A stretch of DNA of 64,000 nt from Zobellia alginiliquefaciens (GTDB lineage Bacteria > Bacteroidota > Bacteroidia > Flavobacteriales > Flavobacteriaceae): NCBI RefSeq assembly GCF_029323795.1, contig NZ_CP119758.1, positions 4,712,001 to 4,776,000 on the forward strand, given 5' to 3'. The notes beneath the pieces were generated by a model. That model searched no databases, was not told the DNA's origin, and worked only from the letters and a program-made list of their open reading frames with translations. Numbering within the stretch: the stretch's first letter is position 1; the number at the start of each line of letters is the position of its first letter. Positions 53,888-63,339 of this stretch are shown in pieces. The position numbers and the translations under genes are program-made.

Positions 53888-55948
53888 TTAATTTAGTTTG
53901 GTTTTAATATAACGTGATTCGTCTTCATTTAGTTTCTTAATCAAGTTATGAATTCGAGCTTTATAATCCTTATCCTCTAAAAGCTGATTGGTCAATCTCC
54001 TAGCAAATTTCTTGAACTGCCATGAATGATGATTCGTCGCCTTCATTAAATTTGTCAGTGCTTCATCCGAAAAACCAATTTCTTGTAAGTACTGAAACGC
54101 AGAAATTCTAATTTCCCATCCATATTCTGGCGAAGTATAACCACTGAGCTTATCAAAATACGAGGTTGTATTTTGAGGTTCATAACCATTGGTTGCCACA
54201 GCTAGTAACAACCATAACAAACGCACATTTTTATTAGGCAGACCAATTACTCCTTTTGTTGCATCCAAATAAGCCTTCTGACTTTCTGGAAAAGATGACC
54301 AAAGTTTGTACAGAGCGAGCTCCTGTGTAATATAACTTTTATCCTTTAGTAATTTTTCCACTAACCCTTTCTGCTCAGCTGGAATTTTATTTATAAGTTG
54401 AATTCCTTTTTGGCGTATTTTTAAATTAACATCCTGAATCAATAGAAATACTAACCCTTGCTCTACTATCTCTTTCTGAAATTCGTCTATTAAAGCCTCC
54501 TTAAACTGTATGGGTCGCTTTTCGCGCAGCCACTTTTCTAAATTGATATCATTATCCCTGACCTGAAAAAACCTGTGTATAGAAGCGTTTTTAGATTTTA
54601 AAAAGGTTTCAACATCTTCTCTTGGAAACTCCTTTGAATACAACCACTTTTTTCTGAAACCACTTAATTTCTGATCAGAAGCCAGTTCTAAATCAGTTAT
54701 AAAATCATCAATGGTCACATTTTTAAATTGATGTTTGTTCAAATATGCCGACACTCCTTTTTTAAAAGCTTCCTCCCCTACCTTATCTTTTAGCATTACC
54801 AGAGCCCAAGCTCCCTTTTCATAAAAAGTAGCACTACTCGCCTTTGGGTCAATCAAAGCTTGGCCCTGCCCTTCTTGAGATATTTTGTAAAGATTTTTGG
54901 CCGTACTGAACAACTTCCAGTAAAAATGGTCCTCTCTAAAAATTTCCTTTTCAGCTAAATATGCATAATACGTGGCAAAACCTTCATGTAACCAATGATG
55001 ATTCCCATCTTTTTCGGTAACCAGATTCCCGAACCATTGGTGCGCCAACTCATGAGCATTAACGTTCACATAATTCTTATCTACAAAAGCAGTGGAATCA
55101 ATAACGTAGCCATCAGAAAAAATAGTCGCCCCTGTATTCTCCATTCCAGCATATAGAAAATCACGAACGGGAATCTGCTTGTAATTCTGCCACGGATACG
55201 GAACCCCGATTTCACTTTCTAAAAGGTCAAAAATTCTTTTTGTATAACGATAAGTAGGCTCTACCTTACTACTATCCTTTTCGTAATAGTAATTAGCTAT
55301 GGGAACGCCACTTGAAGATATCAATTCTTGTGTTTTATAATTCCCAATAGCAAAAGCCAATAAATAGCTACTCATGGGTTTTTCCATATCAAAGAGCCAC
55401 ACCGGGTTCTCGTCGCTTTCAAACGGAACCAACACCAATTTACCATTGGCTATCACATTATATTTCCTGCTCGCTTGAATAGCAATATCAAATACTACCT
55501 TCTCGTTCATATCATCAAAGCTAGGTAACCAATGACTTGTATACTTACCTTGACCTTGCGTCCAAATCTGTTCATTCCAATCTATATCATCTTCCCAACC
55601 TAAGAAATAAACAGTCTGTTTTGGTTTGGCCAGATATTCAATAACAAGCTTATGAGATTGGCCTTTTTTAAATTTCTTATGAATTGAAATGGTACGTTCC
55701 GTTTGAATAAAATTGGTTGTTTCACCATCCAACTCCACTTTACTGAACGTCATATTCTTGGCATCAAGAAAAACGGAATCTACATTTTGAAGTACATTAA
55801 AACGATACACTACACCACCTTTGATCTCCTTTGCCAAAGGAACCGGTGAAACATATATATCCCCCTTTATAAAGTCGACTTTATCCTGATGTTGACCAAA
55901 ACAGAAAAATATCGAACTGAAAAATAAAAGTGCAAAAAGGTTTCTCAT
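53888..55948 (-). CDS. Exported M1 family aminopeptidase
   Basis: 686 residues. The signal peptide is 1-18 (FALLFFSSIFFCFGQ). The GAMEN-like AGMEN is at 267-271 and the zinc motif HELAH is at 299-303 with Glu322 as third ligand, followed by a C-terminal helical ERAP-like domain (about 470-686). It trims N-terminal residues from peptides, presumably in the periplasm. First gene of a pair with the patatin. Confidence 0.93.
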   Translation of the reverse strand: MRNLFALLFFSSIFFCFGQHQDKVDFIKGDIYVSPVPLAKEIKGGVVYRFNVLQNVDSVFLDAKNMTFSKVELDGETTNFIQTERTISIHKKFKKGQSHKLVIEYLAKPKQTVYFLGWEDDIDWNEQIWTQGQGKYTSHWLPSFDDMNEKVVFDIAIQASRKYNVIANGKLVLVPFESDENPVWLFDMEKPMSSYLLAFAIGNYKTQELISSSGVPIANYYYEKDSSKVEPTYRYTKRIFDLLESEIGVPYPWQNYKQIPVRDFLYAGMENTGATIFSDGYVIDSTAFVDKNYVNVNAHELAHQWFGNLVTEKDGNHHWLHEGFATYYAYLAEKEIFREDHFYWKLFSTAKNLYKISQEGQGQALIDPKASSATFYEKGAWALVMLKDKVGEEAFKKGVSAYLNKHQFKNVTIDDFITDLELASDQKLSGFRKKWLYSKEFPREDVETFLKSKNASIHRFFQVRDNDINLEKWLREKRPIQFKEALIDEFQKEIVEQGLVFLLIQDVNLKIRQKGIQLINKIPAEQKGLVEKLLKDKSYITQELALYKLWSSFPESQKAYLDATKGVIGLPNKNVRLLWLLLAVATNGYEPQNTTSYFDKLSGYTSPEYGWEIRISAFQYLQEIGFSDEALTNLMKATNHHSWQFKKFARRLTNQLLEDKDYKARIHNLIKKLNEDESRYIKTKLN

Positions 55949-55990
55949 GAAGTTGTAGAAATAAATAGTAGACCAAATTTAGCATTTTAG

Positions 55991-56022
55991 TTTGTTGCAA
56001 TTGTACCTATCACTTAATTTAG
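55991..56022 (+). promoter_or_regulatory. Bacteroidetes-type promoter of recG
   Basis: TTTG at 55991-55994, a 20-base spacer and TAATTTAG at 56015-56022 (one mismatch to TAnnTTTG). Only four bases separate it from the recG ATG, so the mRNA may be leaderless or nearly so. Confidence 0.55.
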
Positions 56023-56026
56023 TCCC

Positions 56027-58132
56027 ATGAACGCTAATTCCCTTCAGACTCCCATTGTATACTTAAAAGGTGTTGGACCAAACCGTTCCGAAACCCTACA
56101 GTCTGAATTGGGCATACATACGTTTCAGGACTTACTTAATCTTTTCCCAAATCGGTATATTGATAAAACCCATTATTATAAAATTGGCCAGCTACAGCGT
56201 AGCAATGCGGATGTTCAGGTTATTGGTAAGATTGTACATATAAAAACCGTTGAGCAGAAAAAAGGCAAACGTCTTGTAGCCAGTTTTGTTGATGATACGG
56301 GAGAAATGGAGCTGGTCTGGTTTAGAGGACAAAAATGGATTCGTGAAAACATAAAACTAAACACACCTTATGTGATTTTCGGGAAGTGCAACTGGTTTAA
56401 TGGTAAATTTTCAATGCCGCATCCGGAAATGGAACTTCAAAAAGACCACGAAAAAGGACTTGCCGTGGCCATGCAACCCGTTTACCCTTCCACGGAAAAA
56501 TTGAGTAATAGAGGAATTTCCAACCGGGTGATTAGTAAACTTATTCAACAAATATTTATTGAATCCAAAGGTCGGTTCACAGAAACACTTTCCGAAAAAT
56601 TGTTGTTTGAACTGAAACTTCTACCGAAAAATGAATCTTTATTTAACATCCATTTTCCAAAAAATCAAGAGTTATTAGCCAAAGCACAATTCCGACTAAA
56701 GTTTGAAGAACTCTTTTATATTCAAATGCAGTTGATTGCCAAAAACATGCTTCACAAGCAGAAAATAAAAGGCTTTAATTTTGATCAGGTAGGGACAATT
56801 TTTAATGAATTCTACAAAAACCATTTACCTTTTGAACTCACGAGAGCTCAAAAAAGAGTAATCAAAGAAATTAGAGGGGACTTGGGAAGCAATGCGCAAA
56901 TGAACCGTTTGCTACAAGGTGATGTAGGTTCAGGAAAAACCATAGTTGCGGTAATGACCATGCTCTTGGCCATAGATAACGGCTACCAAGCCTGTTTAAT
57001 GGCTCCTACTGAAATACTGGCCAATCAACACTTCACGGGCATCTCTGAACTTTTGAAAGGTACAGGGATTACTTGTGCTCTTTTAACCGGTTCCGTAAAG
57101 CAAAAAGACCGTCGCCCTATACACGAACAATTGGAAAGCGGAGAACTACAGATTCTTATCGGCACCCATGCTCTCCTTGAGGATAAAGTGAAATTTAAAA
57201 ATTTAGGTTTGGCCATAGTGGATGAACAGCACCGTTTTGGTGTGGCGCAACGTTCCAAACTTTGGCACAAGAATGAAATTCCGCCACATATCTTGGTTAT
57301 GACCGCTACACCCATACCCCGAACATTGGCCATGAGCCTGTACGGCGATTTAGATGTTTCTACAATAGATGAGCTTCCTCCTGGGCGAAAACCTATAAAA
57401 ACAGTTCACAGGTATGACAGCAACCGTTTAAAAGTATTTCAATTTATTCGGGACGAAATAAAGAAAGGTCGTCAAGTTTACATCGTATATCCTCTTATTC
57501 AAGAATCCGAAGCTTTGGATTATAAAGATTTGATGGATGGCTACGAAAGTATTGCACGCGACTTTCCTATGCCAGATTATCAAATTTCCATCGTTCATGG
57601 ACAAATGAAACCAGCGGACAAAGATTACGAAATGGAACGGTTTGTAAAAGGCGAAACCCAAATTATGGTTGCCACAACGGTTATTGAAGTTGGGGTTAAC
57701 GTTCCCAATGCTTCAGTAATGATCATCGAGAGTGCCGAGCGATTTGGACTATCACAGTTGCACCAGCTTCGCGGTCGTGTAGGTCGCGGTGCCGACCAAA
57801 GTTTTTGCATATTAATGACAAGTCACAAATTATCTACAGAAGCTAAAACTCGCCTCCAGACCATGGTGCAAACCAACGACGGATTTGAAATAGCAGAAGT
57901 GGATTTAAAACTACGTGGACCCGGAGATATTATGGGCACACAGCAGAGCGGCGTACTCAACCTAAAGATTGCGGATATCGTAAAAGATAATGACATTCTC
58001 AAAACCGCTCGCTACCATGCCATACAACTTTTAAAAAATGACCCCTCGCTCGAAAAATCAGAAAATCTAGTCATTAGGCATGCTTATTCTCAACTTGTGA
58101 AATATAAAAATATTTGGAATTATATAAGTTGA
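56027..58132 (+). CDS. recG: ATP-dependent DNA helicase RecG
   Basis: 701 residues. The N-terminal wedge/OB domain (about 60-150, VQVIGKIVHIKTVEQKKGKRLVASFVDDTGEMELVWFRG) precedes a superfamily 2 helicase with Walker A GDVGSGKT (about 299-306), DEQH box (about 398-401), MTATPIPRTLA and a C-terminal QLRGRVGRG. It remodels stalled forks and branched DNA. Transcribed alone. Confidence 0.97.
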   Translation: MNANSLQTPIVYLKGVGPNRSETLQSELGIHTFQDLLNLFPNRYIDKTHYYKIGQLQRSNADVQVIGKIVHIKTVEQKKGKRLVASFVDDTGEMELVWFRGQKWIRENIKLNTPYVIFGKCNWFNGKFSMPHPEMELQKDHEKGLAVAMQPVYPSTEKLSNRGISNRVISKLIQQIFIESKGRFTETLSEKLLFELKLLPKNESLFNIHFPKNQELLAKAQFRLKFEELFYIQMQLIAKNMLHKQKIKGFNFDQVGTIFNEFYKNHLPFELTRAQKRVIKEIRGDLGSNAQMNRLLQGDVGSGKTIVAVMTMLLAIDNGYQACLMAPTEILANQHFTGISELLKGTGITCALLTGSVKQKDRRPIHEQLESGELQILIGTHALLEDKVKFKNLGLAIVDEQHRFGVAQRSKLWHKNEIPPHILVMTATPIPRTLAMSLYGDLDVSTIDELPPGRKPIKTVHRYDSNRLKVFQFIRDEIKKGRQVYIVYPLIQESEALDYKDLMDGYESIARDFPMPDYQISIVHGQMKPADKDYEMERFVKGETQIMVATTVIEVGVNVPNASVMIIESAERFGLSQLHQLRGRVGRGADQSFCILMTSHKLSTEAKTRLQTMVQTNDGFEIAEVDLKLRGPGDIMGTQQSGVLNLKIADIVKDNDILKTARYHAIQLLKNDPSLEKSENLVIRHAYSQLVKYKNIWNYIS

Positions 58133-58240
58133 GTTTGCATTGGTACTTATCCCCTGAGGCCAGGCTGTGTTTGAAAAAATATGATTGACTAATTAGATGA
58201 TTTACAACTATGTATAATTACCATCATACTTACCTAAACA

Positions 58241-61200
58241 TCAAGGTATTCCATTATTTTTTACTAAAGTAAAACTTTTCGTAGCACCTTCATCGTTTTC
58301 AATTGTTACGCTCGATTGCGAAGTAGGAATTATCTCCATATGAGAAGATGAGAATGTTACATTGCCACTGGAAGGCATATCGAATTCATAAAAATCGGTC
58401 TCTGTAAATTCAGTACTATCAGATCCATTCCAAGAGGTATACGCCGACCCGCCTCCTGACACGCTAGCATTCCCCTTACCTGCTCCATATGATCGCAATG
58501 TAACTGTCACCCTTGACCCACCCGGTGCTGTGTAAACACCTGTAGATTCATTATATGTTATTGTTACTTGTGGAGCAGTTACGTTTACTCTTCTAGTTTT
58601 CTGAGGTGCTGGATTTCCAGCTAAATCACTCACATTATAGGTAACAGTATAGCTACCGACTACACTCATATTCGGAAGACCTGAAACTACTACATTTGCT
58701 GTTATATCACCATCTATATTGTCCGTTGCCGAATAGCCAGGGTCAACATAGGTAGCTCCCCTCGTTCGGTTAACCGTTCCACCTACCAAGGTGATTTCGG
58801 GAGCGGTTTCATCAAGGGCGGCGGTTACGTTTACGATTCGTGTCATCTCCTGGGCTCCATTGCCTGCGGCATCCACCACATTATAGGTCACCGTGTAGCT
58901 ATCCGCCACGTTCATGTTCGGAAGACCGGAAACCACAACACTCGCGGTAATATCACCGTCAACATCGTCCATCGCACTATAGCCCGGCTCTACATATGTT
59001 CCGCCGACGGTTAAATTCTCCGTCCCCCCAAACAAAGTAATCTCAGGAGCGGTTTCATCAGGGGCAGGCGTTACGTTGACAATTCTCGTCTTCCCCTGGG
59101 CTGCATTTCCAGCTGCATCCATTACATTGTAGGTTACCGTATAGCTATCCGCTACGCTCATATCAGGCAGACCCGAAACCACGACGCTACCCGAGATATT
59201 CCCATCAACATCATCCATCGCACTATAGCCCGGCTCTATGTATGTGTTTCCTACGCTTAGATTGACCGTTCCCCCTACCAAAGTAATTTCGGGAGCTGTT
59301 TCATCAAGGACCGCCGTTACGTTGACAATCCTAGTCTTCTCCTGGGCTGTATTTCCAGCTCCATCCATCACATTATAGGTGACCGTATAGCTGTCCGCTA
59401 CGTTCATGTTGGGATGGCCGGAAACGACGACGCTACCCGTGATATTTCCATCAACATTGTCCATGGCAGAATAGCCTGGCTCAATATAAGTTTCCCCTAC
59501 CGTCAAATTCACCGTTCCACCTACCAAGGTGATTTCGGGAGCTGTTTCATCAAGCGCGGCGGTTACGTTTACAAATCTTGTTTTCTCCAAAGCTTCATTC
59601 CCCGCGGAATCCATCACATTATAGGTCACCTCATATGTACCTATTGTACTCGTATCGACACCGCTTTGGTCCACCACGATGCTCCCCGTCATGTCACCGT
59701 CAACATTATCGTTGGCCGTAGCGCCCGGGTCATTATAGTTCTGTCCGACGGTTATTTCAACATCGCCCCCTATCAAATCGATTACAGGTGGCGTAGTATC
59801 CGGAGCAGTAACCACACGTACCGTACGTATCACTTCATCGGCAGGGTTCCCCGCGGAATCCATCACATTATAGGTCACCTCATATGTACCTATTGTACTC
59901 GTATCGACACCGCTTTGGTCCACCACGATGCTCCCCGTGATGTCACCGTCAACATTATCGTTGGCCGTAGCGCCCGGGTCATTATAGTTCTGTCCGACGG
60001 TTATTTCAACATCGCCCCCTATCAAATCGATTACAGGTGGCGTAGTATCCGGAGCAGTAACCACACGTACCGTACGTATCACTTCATCGGCAGGGTTCCC
60101 CGCGGAATCCATCACATTATAGGTCACCTCATATGTACCTATTGTACTCGTATCGACACCGCTTTGGTCCACCACGATGCTCCCCGTGATGTCACCGTCA
60201 ACATTATCGTTGGCCGTAGCGCCCGGGTCATTATAGTTCTGTCCGACGGTTATTTCAACATCGCCCCCTATCAAATCGATTACAGGTGGCGTAGTATCCG
60301 GAGCAGTAACCACACGTACCGTACGTATCACTTCATCGGCAGGGTTCCCCGCGGAATCCATCACATTATAGGTCACCTCATATGTACCTATTGTACTCGT
60401 ATCGACACCGCTTTGGTCCACCACGATGCTCCCCGTGATGTCACCGTCAACATTATCGTTGGCCGTAGCGCCCGGGTCATTATAGTTCTGTCCGACGGTT
60501 ATTTCAACATCGCCCCCTATCAAATCGATTACAGGTGGCGTAGTATCCGGAGCAGTAACCACACGTACCGTACGTATCACTTCATCGGCAGGGTTCCCCG
60601 CGGAATCCATCACATTATAGGTCACCTCATATGTACCTATTGTACTCGTATCGACACCGCTTTGGTCCACCACGATGCTCCCCGTCATGTCACCGTCAAC
60701 ATTATCGTTGGCCGTAGCGCCCGGGTCATTATAGGTTCCCCCAAGGGTTAATTCTTGGGGATTAGAACCAATCAATTCAATTATTGGGGCAGTATCGTCC
60801 GGACTTACCGTAACATTGACTTGCCAAGTTCTTTGCGTTCCGTTCTCCGCGGTGACCGTATAGGTAACGGCACTCGAAAAATCTCTAACAATATTTATCG
60901 CAGGGTCCACCGTGGCGTCCGGTGAAACGACCATTACGCTCGGCGCTACGTTCAGGTCCGTACCATCTGGCACGTTCACCGTTACGGTACGGTTGTCCGT
61001 ATCTATGTCCGAAGCGTTCTGTCCGGGCAGTTCGAAAGCGAGGATGTCGTTGCCGCCCACCACCGGAATGGTCAGTACACTGGCGGTCACCGCCCATACC
61101 TGCTCTGTACCGTTGCCCGAGGTGACGGTATATTGAACAGGGGAACCGAAGTCCCGTGCCTGTAGAAGCCCCGGTTCTACGGTGGCCCCTTCGGATACCG

Positions 61201-62599
61201 TCAGCATAATAGGTGCTACGCTCAGTAGTGTGCCCTCGGGAACGGTCACCGAAACGGTATGTGCCTGCGTATCTATCGTTGCGGTCTCTATCTGTCCGTT
61301 CAGGGCGAAGGCCTCGATATCGTTGGCCGACAACAACGATACACCGGTGATCTCCACTATGACGCTCCCCGTCACGTCCGGGTCGGAGACCGAAGTGGCC
61401 GTTATCGTAACCGTTCCAGCGGAAAGACCGGTCAACAGTCCGTTATCGTCTACGGATGCTATCGTGTCGTCACCGGAGGACCAGCTCACGCTCGGGTCCG
61501 TGGCGTTCTGGGGAAGGACCGCGGCCACCAGTTTTCGCTGCGCTCCCGTGGCCCCGGCATCCTCCTGGGAAACGGTGATACTTGTTACGGGTACCCTGTC
61601 CGGCGGTATTACCTCTACGGTGACCGTGTCGCTAGCATCGGGGTTGGAGACCGAGGTAACGGTAACCTGGGCCGTACCCAGTCCGACCGCGATACAAACG
61701 TTGTTTTCGTCGATGAATACGACATCCGGATCACTGGAGACCACCGTTACCTCTTGGTCGGTAGCGTTGGAAGGTTCGAAAACGAAGGCCGGGGGTATTT
61801 CGTCCCCCAGTTTCATCTTTATCGTATCCTGGCTCGAAAGGGTTATGGAGATTACCTCGATGAACTCGGAAACGTTGAAGTCCAGTCCCGTTTCTATTTC
61901 CTGGCCGTTACTGTCCCTAAGGGTGAAGACCAATCGCTGTGGCCCCAGTTCGGAAGGTGTAAAGACAAGGGGATAGGTACCTGCCGAGATAGGACCATAT
62001 TCCCCGTTCGGGGCATAGCCGTTCTCCTCGGACGGCTCAAGGCTCCCGGAGCCCGAAGCGAACCCGTAGATGGTCTCATAGTCCACGTCCTGCGAGGCCT
62101 CGTCCGTTTCCAACAGAAGGGAAAGCGCTACGGGCTTTTCAAGTTCGAGCTGCGAGAATTCGCTCGAGGCCTCCCAGACCACCGGGACATCGGAAAGCTC
62201 GTACATGACCTCGATATCCTCCGAGATGCCGAAATTATCGGCCCCTGTTATCCTTACCCTGTGCTCCCCCGTTGCGGAACCCTTGTACAGAAGCGGGGCG
62301 CTAAGTCCCGTGGGCATGGACCATCCCTTTCCGGATTCCAAGGGGTTGCCCTCCATATCCTCGAAATGGCCCTCGCCGTCCAGTATCTCGTAGGTGATAT
62401 TGTACTCGTAGTCCTCCAGTACCTCTTCCGGTACGATCGTAAATGTGCTGGGAAGCCCTTGGTTCACATAGCCTTCCGCAGTGTGCTGCTCGGTAAGCTC
62501 GAACTCCACCTCGGTGATAAGGCCCACCTCCTTGGTGCACGCCAACGCTATTAAAAAAAGACTGAAACAGCAGACTGAAACCTTAAGGTACTTCTTCAT
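58241..62599 (-). CDS. Giant lipoprotein: TraQ-like N-terminus, Ig-like domains, nine DUF5011 domains
   Basis: 1452 residues. The lipobox is LIALAC (Cys21). Two similar segments at about 28-135 and 136-240 (YNITYEILDGEGHF...GEHRVRITGADNFG; YETIYGFASGSGSLEP...TPSELGPQRLVFTLRD) resemble the conjugation protein TraQ (DUF3872). Two BIG2 Ig-like domains (about 243-415) and two DUF5018-like segments (about 418-605) follow, then nine DUF5011 domains. The first five are nearly identical. A unique beta-rich C-terminus of about 110 residues ends the protein. No T9SS tail domain is seen. It is a likely surface adhesin or conjugation-associated protein. The TraQ assignment is by eye. Confidence 0.7.
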   Translation of the reverse strand: MKKYLKVSVCCFSLFLIALACTKEVGLITEVEFELTEQHTAEGYVNQGLPSTFTIVPEEVLEDYEYNITYEILDGEGHFEDMEGNPLESGKGWSMPTGLSAPLLYKGSATGEHRVRITGADNFGISEDIEVMYELSDVPVVWEASSEFSQLELEKPVALSLLLETDEASQDVDYETIYGFASGSGSLEPSEENGYAPNGEYGPISAGTYPLVFTPSELGPQRLVFTLRDSNGQEIETGLDFNVSEFIEVISITLSSQDTIKMKLGDEIPPAFVFEPSNATDQEVTVVSSDPDVVFIDENNVCIAVGLGTAQVTVTSVSNPDASDTVTVEVIPPDRVPVTSITVSQEDAGATGAQRKLVAAVLPQNATDPSVSWSSGDDTIASVDDNGLLTGLSAGTVTITATSVSDPDVTGSVIVEITGVSLLSANDIEAFALNGQIETATIDTQAHTVSVTVPEGTLLSVAPIMLTVSEGATVEPGLLQARDFGSPVQYTVTSGNGTEQVWAVTASVLTIPVVGGNDILAFELPGQNASDIDTDNRTVTVNVPDGTDLNVAPSVMVVSPDATVDPAINIVRDFSSAVTYTVTAENGTQRTWQVNVTVSPDDTAPIIELIGSNPQELTLGGTYNDPGATANDNVDGDMTGSIVVDQSGVDTSTIGTYEVTYNVMDSAGNPADEVIRTVRVVTAPDTTPPVIDLIGGDVEITVGQNYNDPGATANDNVDGDITGSIVVDQSGVDTSTIGTYEVTYNVMDSAGNPADEVIRTVRVVTAPDTTPPVIDLIGGDVEITVGQNYNDPGATANDNVDGDITGSIVVDQSGVDTSTIGTYEVTYNVMDSAGNPADEVIRTVRVVTAPDTTPPVIDLIGGDVEITVGQNYNDPGATANDNVDGDITGSIVVDQSGVDTSTIGTYEVTYNVMDSAGNPADEVIRTVRVVTAPDTTPPVIDLIGGDVEITVGQNYNDPGATANDNVDGDMTGSIVVDQSGVDTSTIGTYEVTYNVMDSAGNEALEKTRFVNVTAALDETAPEITLVGGTVNLTVGETYIEPGYSAMDNVDGNITGSVVVSGHPNMNVADSYTVTYNVMDGAGNTAQEKTRIVNVTAVLDETAPEITLVGGTVNLSVGNTYIEPGYSAMDDVDGNISGSVVVSGLPDMSVADSYTVTYNVMDAAGNAAQGKTRIVNVTPAPDETAPEITLFGGTENLTVGGTYVEPGYSAMDDVDGDITASVVVSGLPNMNVADSYTVTYNVVDAAGNGAQEMTRIVNVTAALDETAPEITLVGGTVNRTRGATYVDPGYSATDNIDGDITANVVVSGLPNMSVVGSYTVTYNVSDLAGNPAPQKTRRVNVTAPQVTITYNESTGVYTAPGGSRVTVTLRSYGAGKGNASVSGGGSAYTSWNGSDSTEFTETDFYEFDMPSSGNVTFSSSHMEIIPTSQSSVTIENDEGATKSFTLVKNNGIP
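59607..60735 (-). repeat. Near-identical 249-bp tandem repeats (about 4.5 units)
   Basis: The marker GCCGTAGCGCCCGGG recurs at 59715, 59964, 60213, 60462 and 60711, exactly 249 bases apart, with almost no substitutions between units. Each unit encodes 83 residues, one DUF5011 domain (DPGATANDNVDGDITGSIV). Such identity implies recent duplication or gene conversion. Confidence 0.97.
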
Positions 62600-62802
62600 T
62601 TTTCCGAGGGACTATCGATTCTTTTTTTTAAACACCGTAAACGGTAGAACTCTCTTTTTGACAAGAAAGTCCTACAAGATATGGAATCGGTTTAAATTAT
62701 ATATACCCTTACATCCATTTTGGACCCAACTATCGATGAAACGTATGATTTATGGATAAGAGGAAATAATATGTACGACTTTTTTAACTGCATAATCTGC
62801 AA

Positions 62803-63339
62803 TCAATTAAAATAGTACCTGATTCCCAATCCGCTATAATTCGTAAGATTTCCAAAATCGCTGTTTACATGGTAAAATTCGGAGGTCTTTACCAATAAGG
62901 AAAGGTGTTCGGTAAGTATAATGTCCAAATCGGCCGTAACTACTGCTCCAAAAATAAACTTACTATCCCCGTCAACAGAAATAATATTATTCAGTTCTAC
63001 ATTACCATTGTTCACCGACTCATAACCCGCTAAGGCTCCACCACCCAATGAAAGGGACTGCATTTTCCTGTTCCTGTTCCAGACTGTAAGAAAGTAAGAA
63101 TAACTCGCTGTGACACTTGTATATGGGATACTTGCAGATCCACTTTTATAATTTGTAGAAGTGCCATTTAGTGCTATTTGGGTGTGGGTATTTTCACTCA
63201 GGTTAGTATTGTAAGTTATCTCTCCTCCATAGCCATCACCAAATAAACCACCGGATACCGAAAATGTATTGGAATAAGTTTGAGAAAAAACTACTATAGG
63301 AAAACATAGCAATAAAAGTAAAACCGTGATATGTTTCAA
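62803..63339 (-). CDS. traO: TraO-like conjugative transfer protein (TTG start)
   Basis: 178 residues. The signal peptide is about 1-20 (LLLLLCFPIVVFSQ). Beta-strand segments (FSVSGGLFGDGYGGEITYNTNL, LSLGGGALAGYESVN, KFIFGAVVTADLDIILTEHLSLLVK) and the final YYFN fit an outer-membrane barrel of the TraO family of Bacteroidetes conjugative transposons. The start is TTG overlapping the TGA stop of the traN-like gene (TTGA). Gene order traN-traO supports the call. Homology was judged by eye. Confidence 0.6.
   Translation of the reverse strand: MKHITVLLLLLCFPIVVFSQTYSNTFSVSGGLFGDGYGGEITYNTNLSENTHTQIALNGTSTNYKSGSASIPYTSVTASYSYFLTVWNRNRKMQSLSLGGGALAGYESVNNGNVELNNIISVDGDSKFIFGAVVTADLDIILTEHLSLLVKTSEFYHVNSDFGNLTNYSGLGIRYYFN

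Noticed and set aside
58133-58240. tRNA or attachment site at the left edge of the tra-like region
   Set aside because: The gap after recG shows no tRNA-like fold or direct repeat that I could find, so the element boundary is undefined.
59607-60735. Regularly spaced repeats as a possible CRISPR array
   Set aside because: Period is 249 bases with no unique spacers, and the repeats encode protein domains in frame.
59414-60751. 445-codon plus-strand open frame with an internal repeated pattern
   Set aside because: It is antisense to the 249-bp DUF5011 repeats. Its regularity and length come from the repeats, since 249 is a multiple of three, and the translation is H/R/Y-rich with no recognisable domain.
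61259-62554. 431-codon plus-strand open frame
   Set aside because: Shadow of the GC-rich 5' half of the giant lipoprotein gene. High GC removes stop codons by chance.
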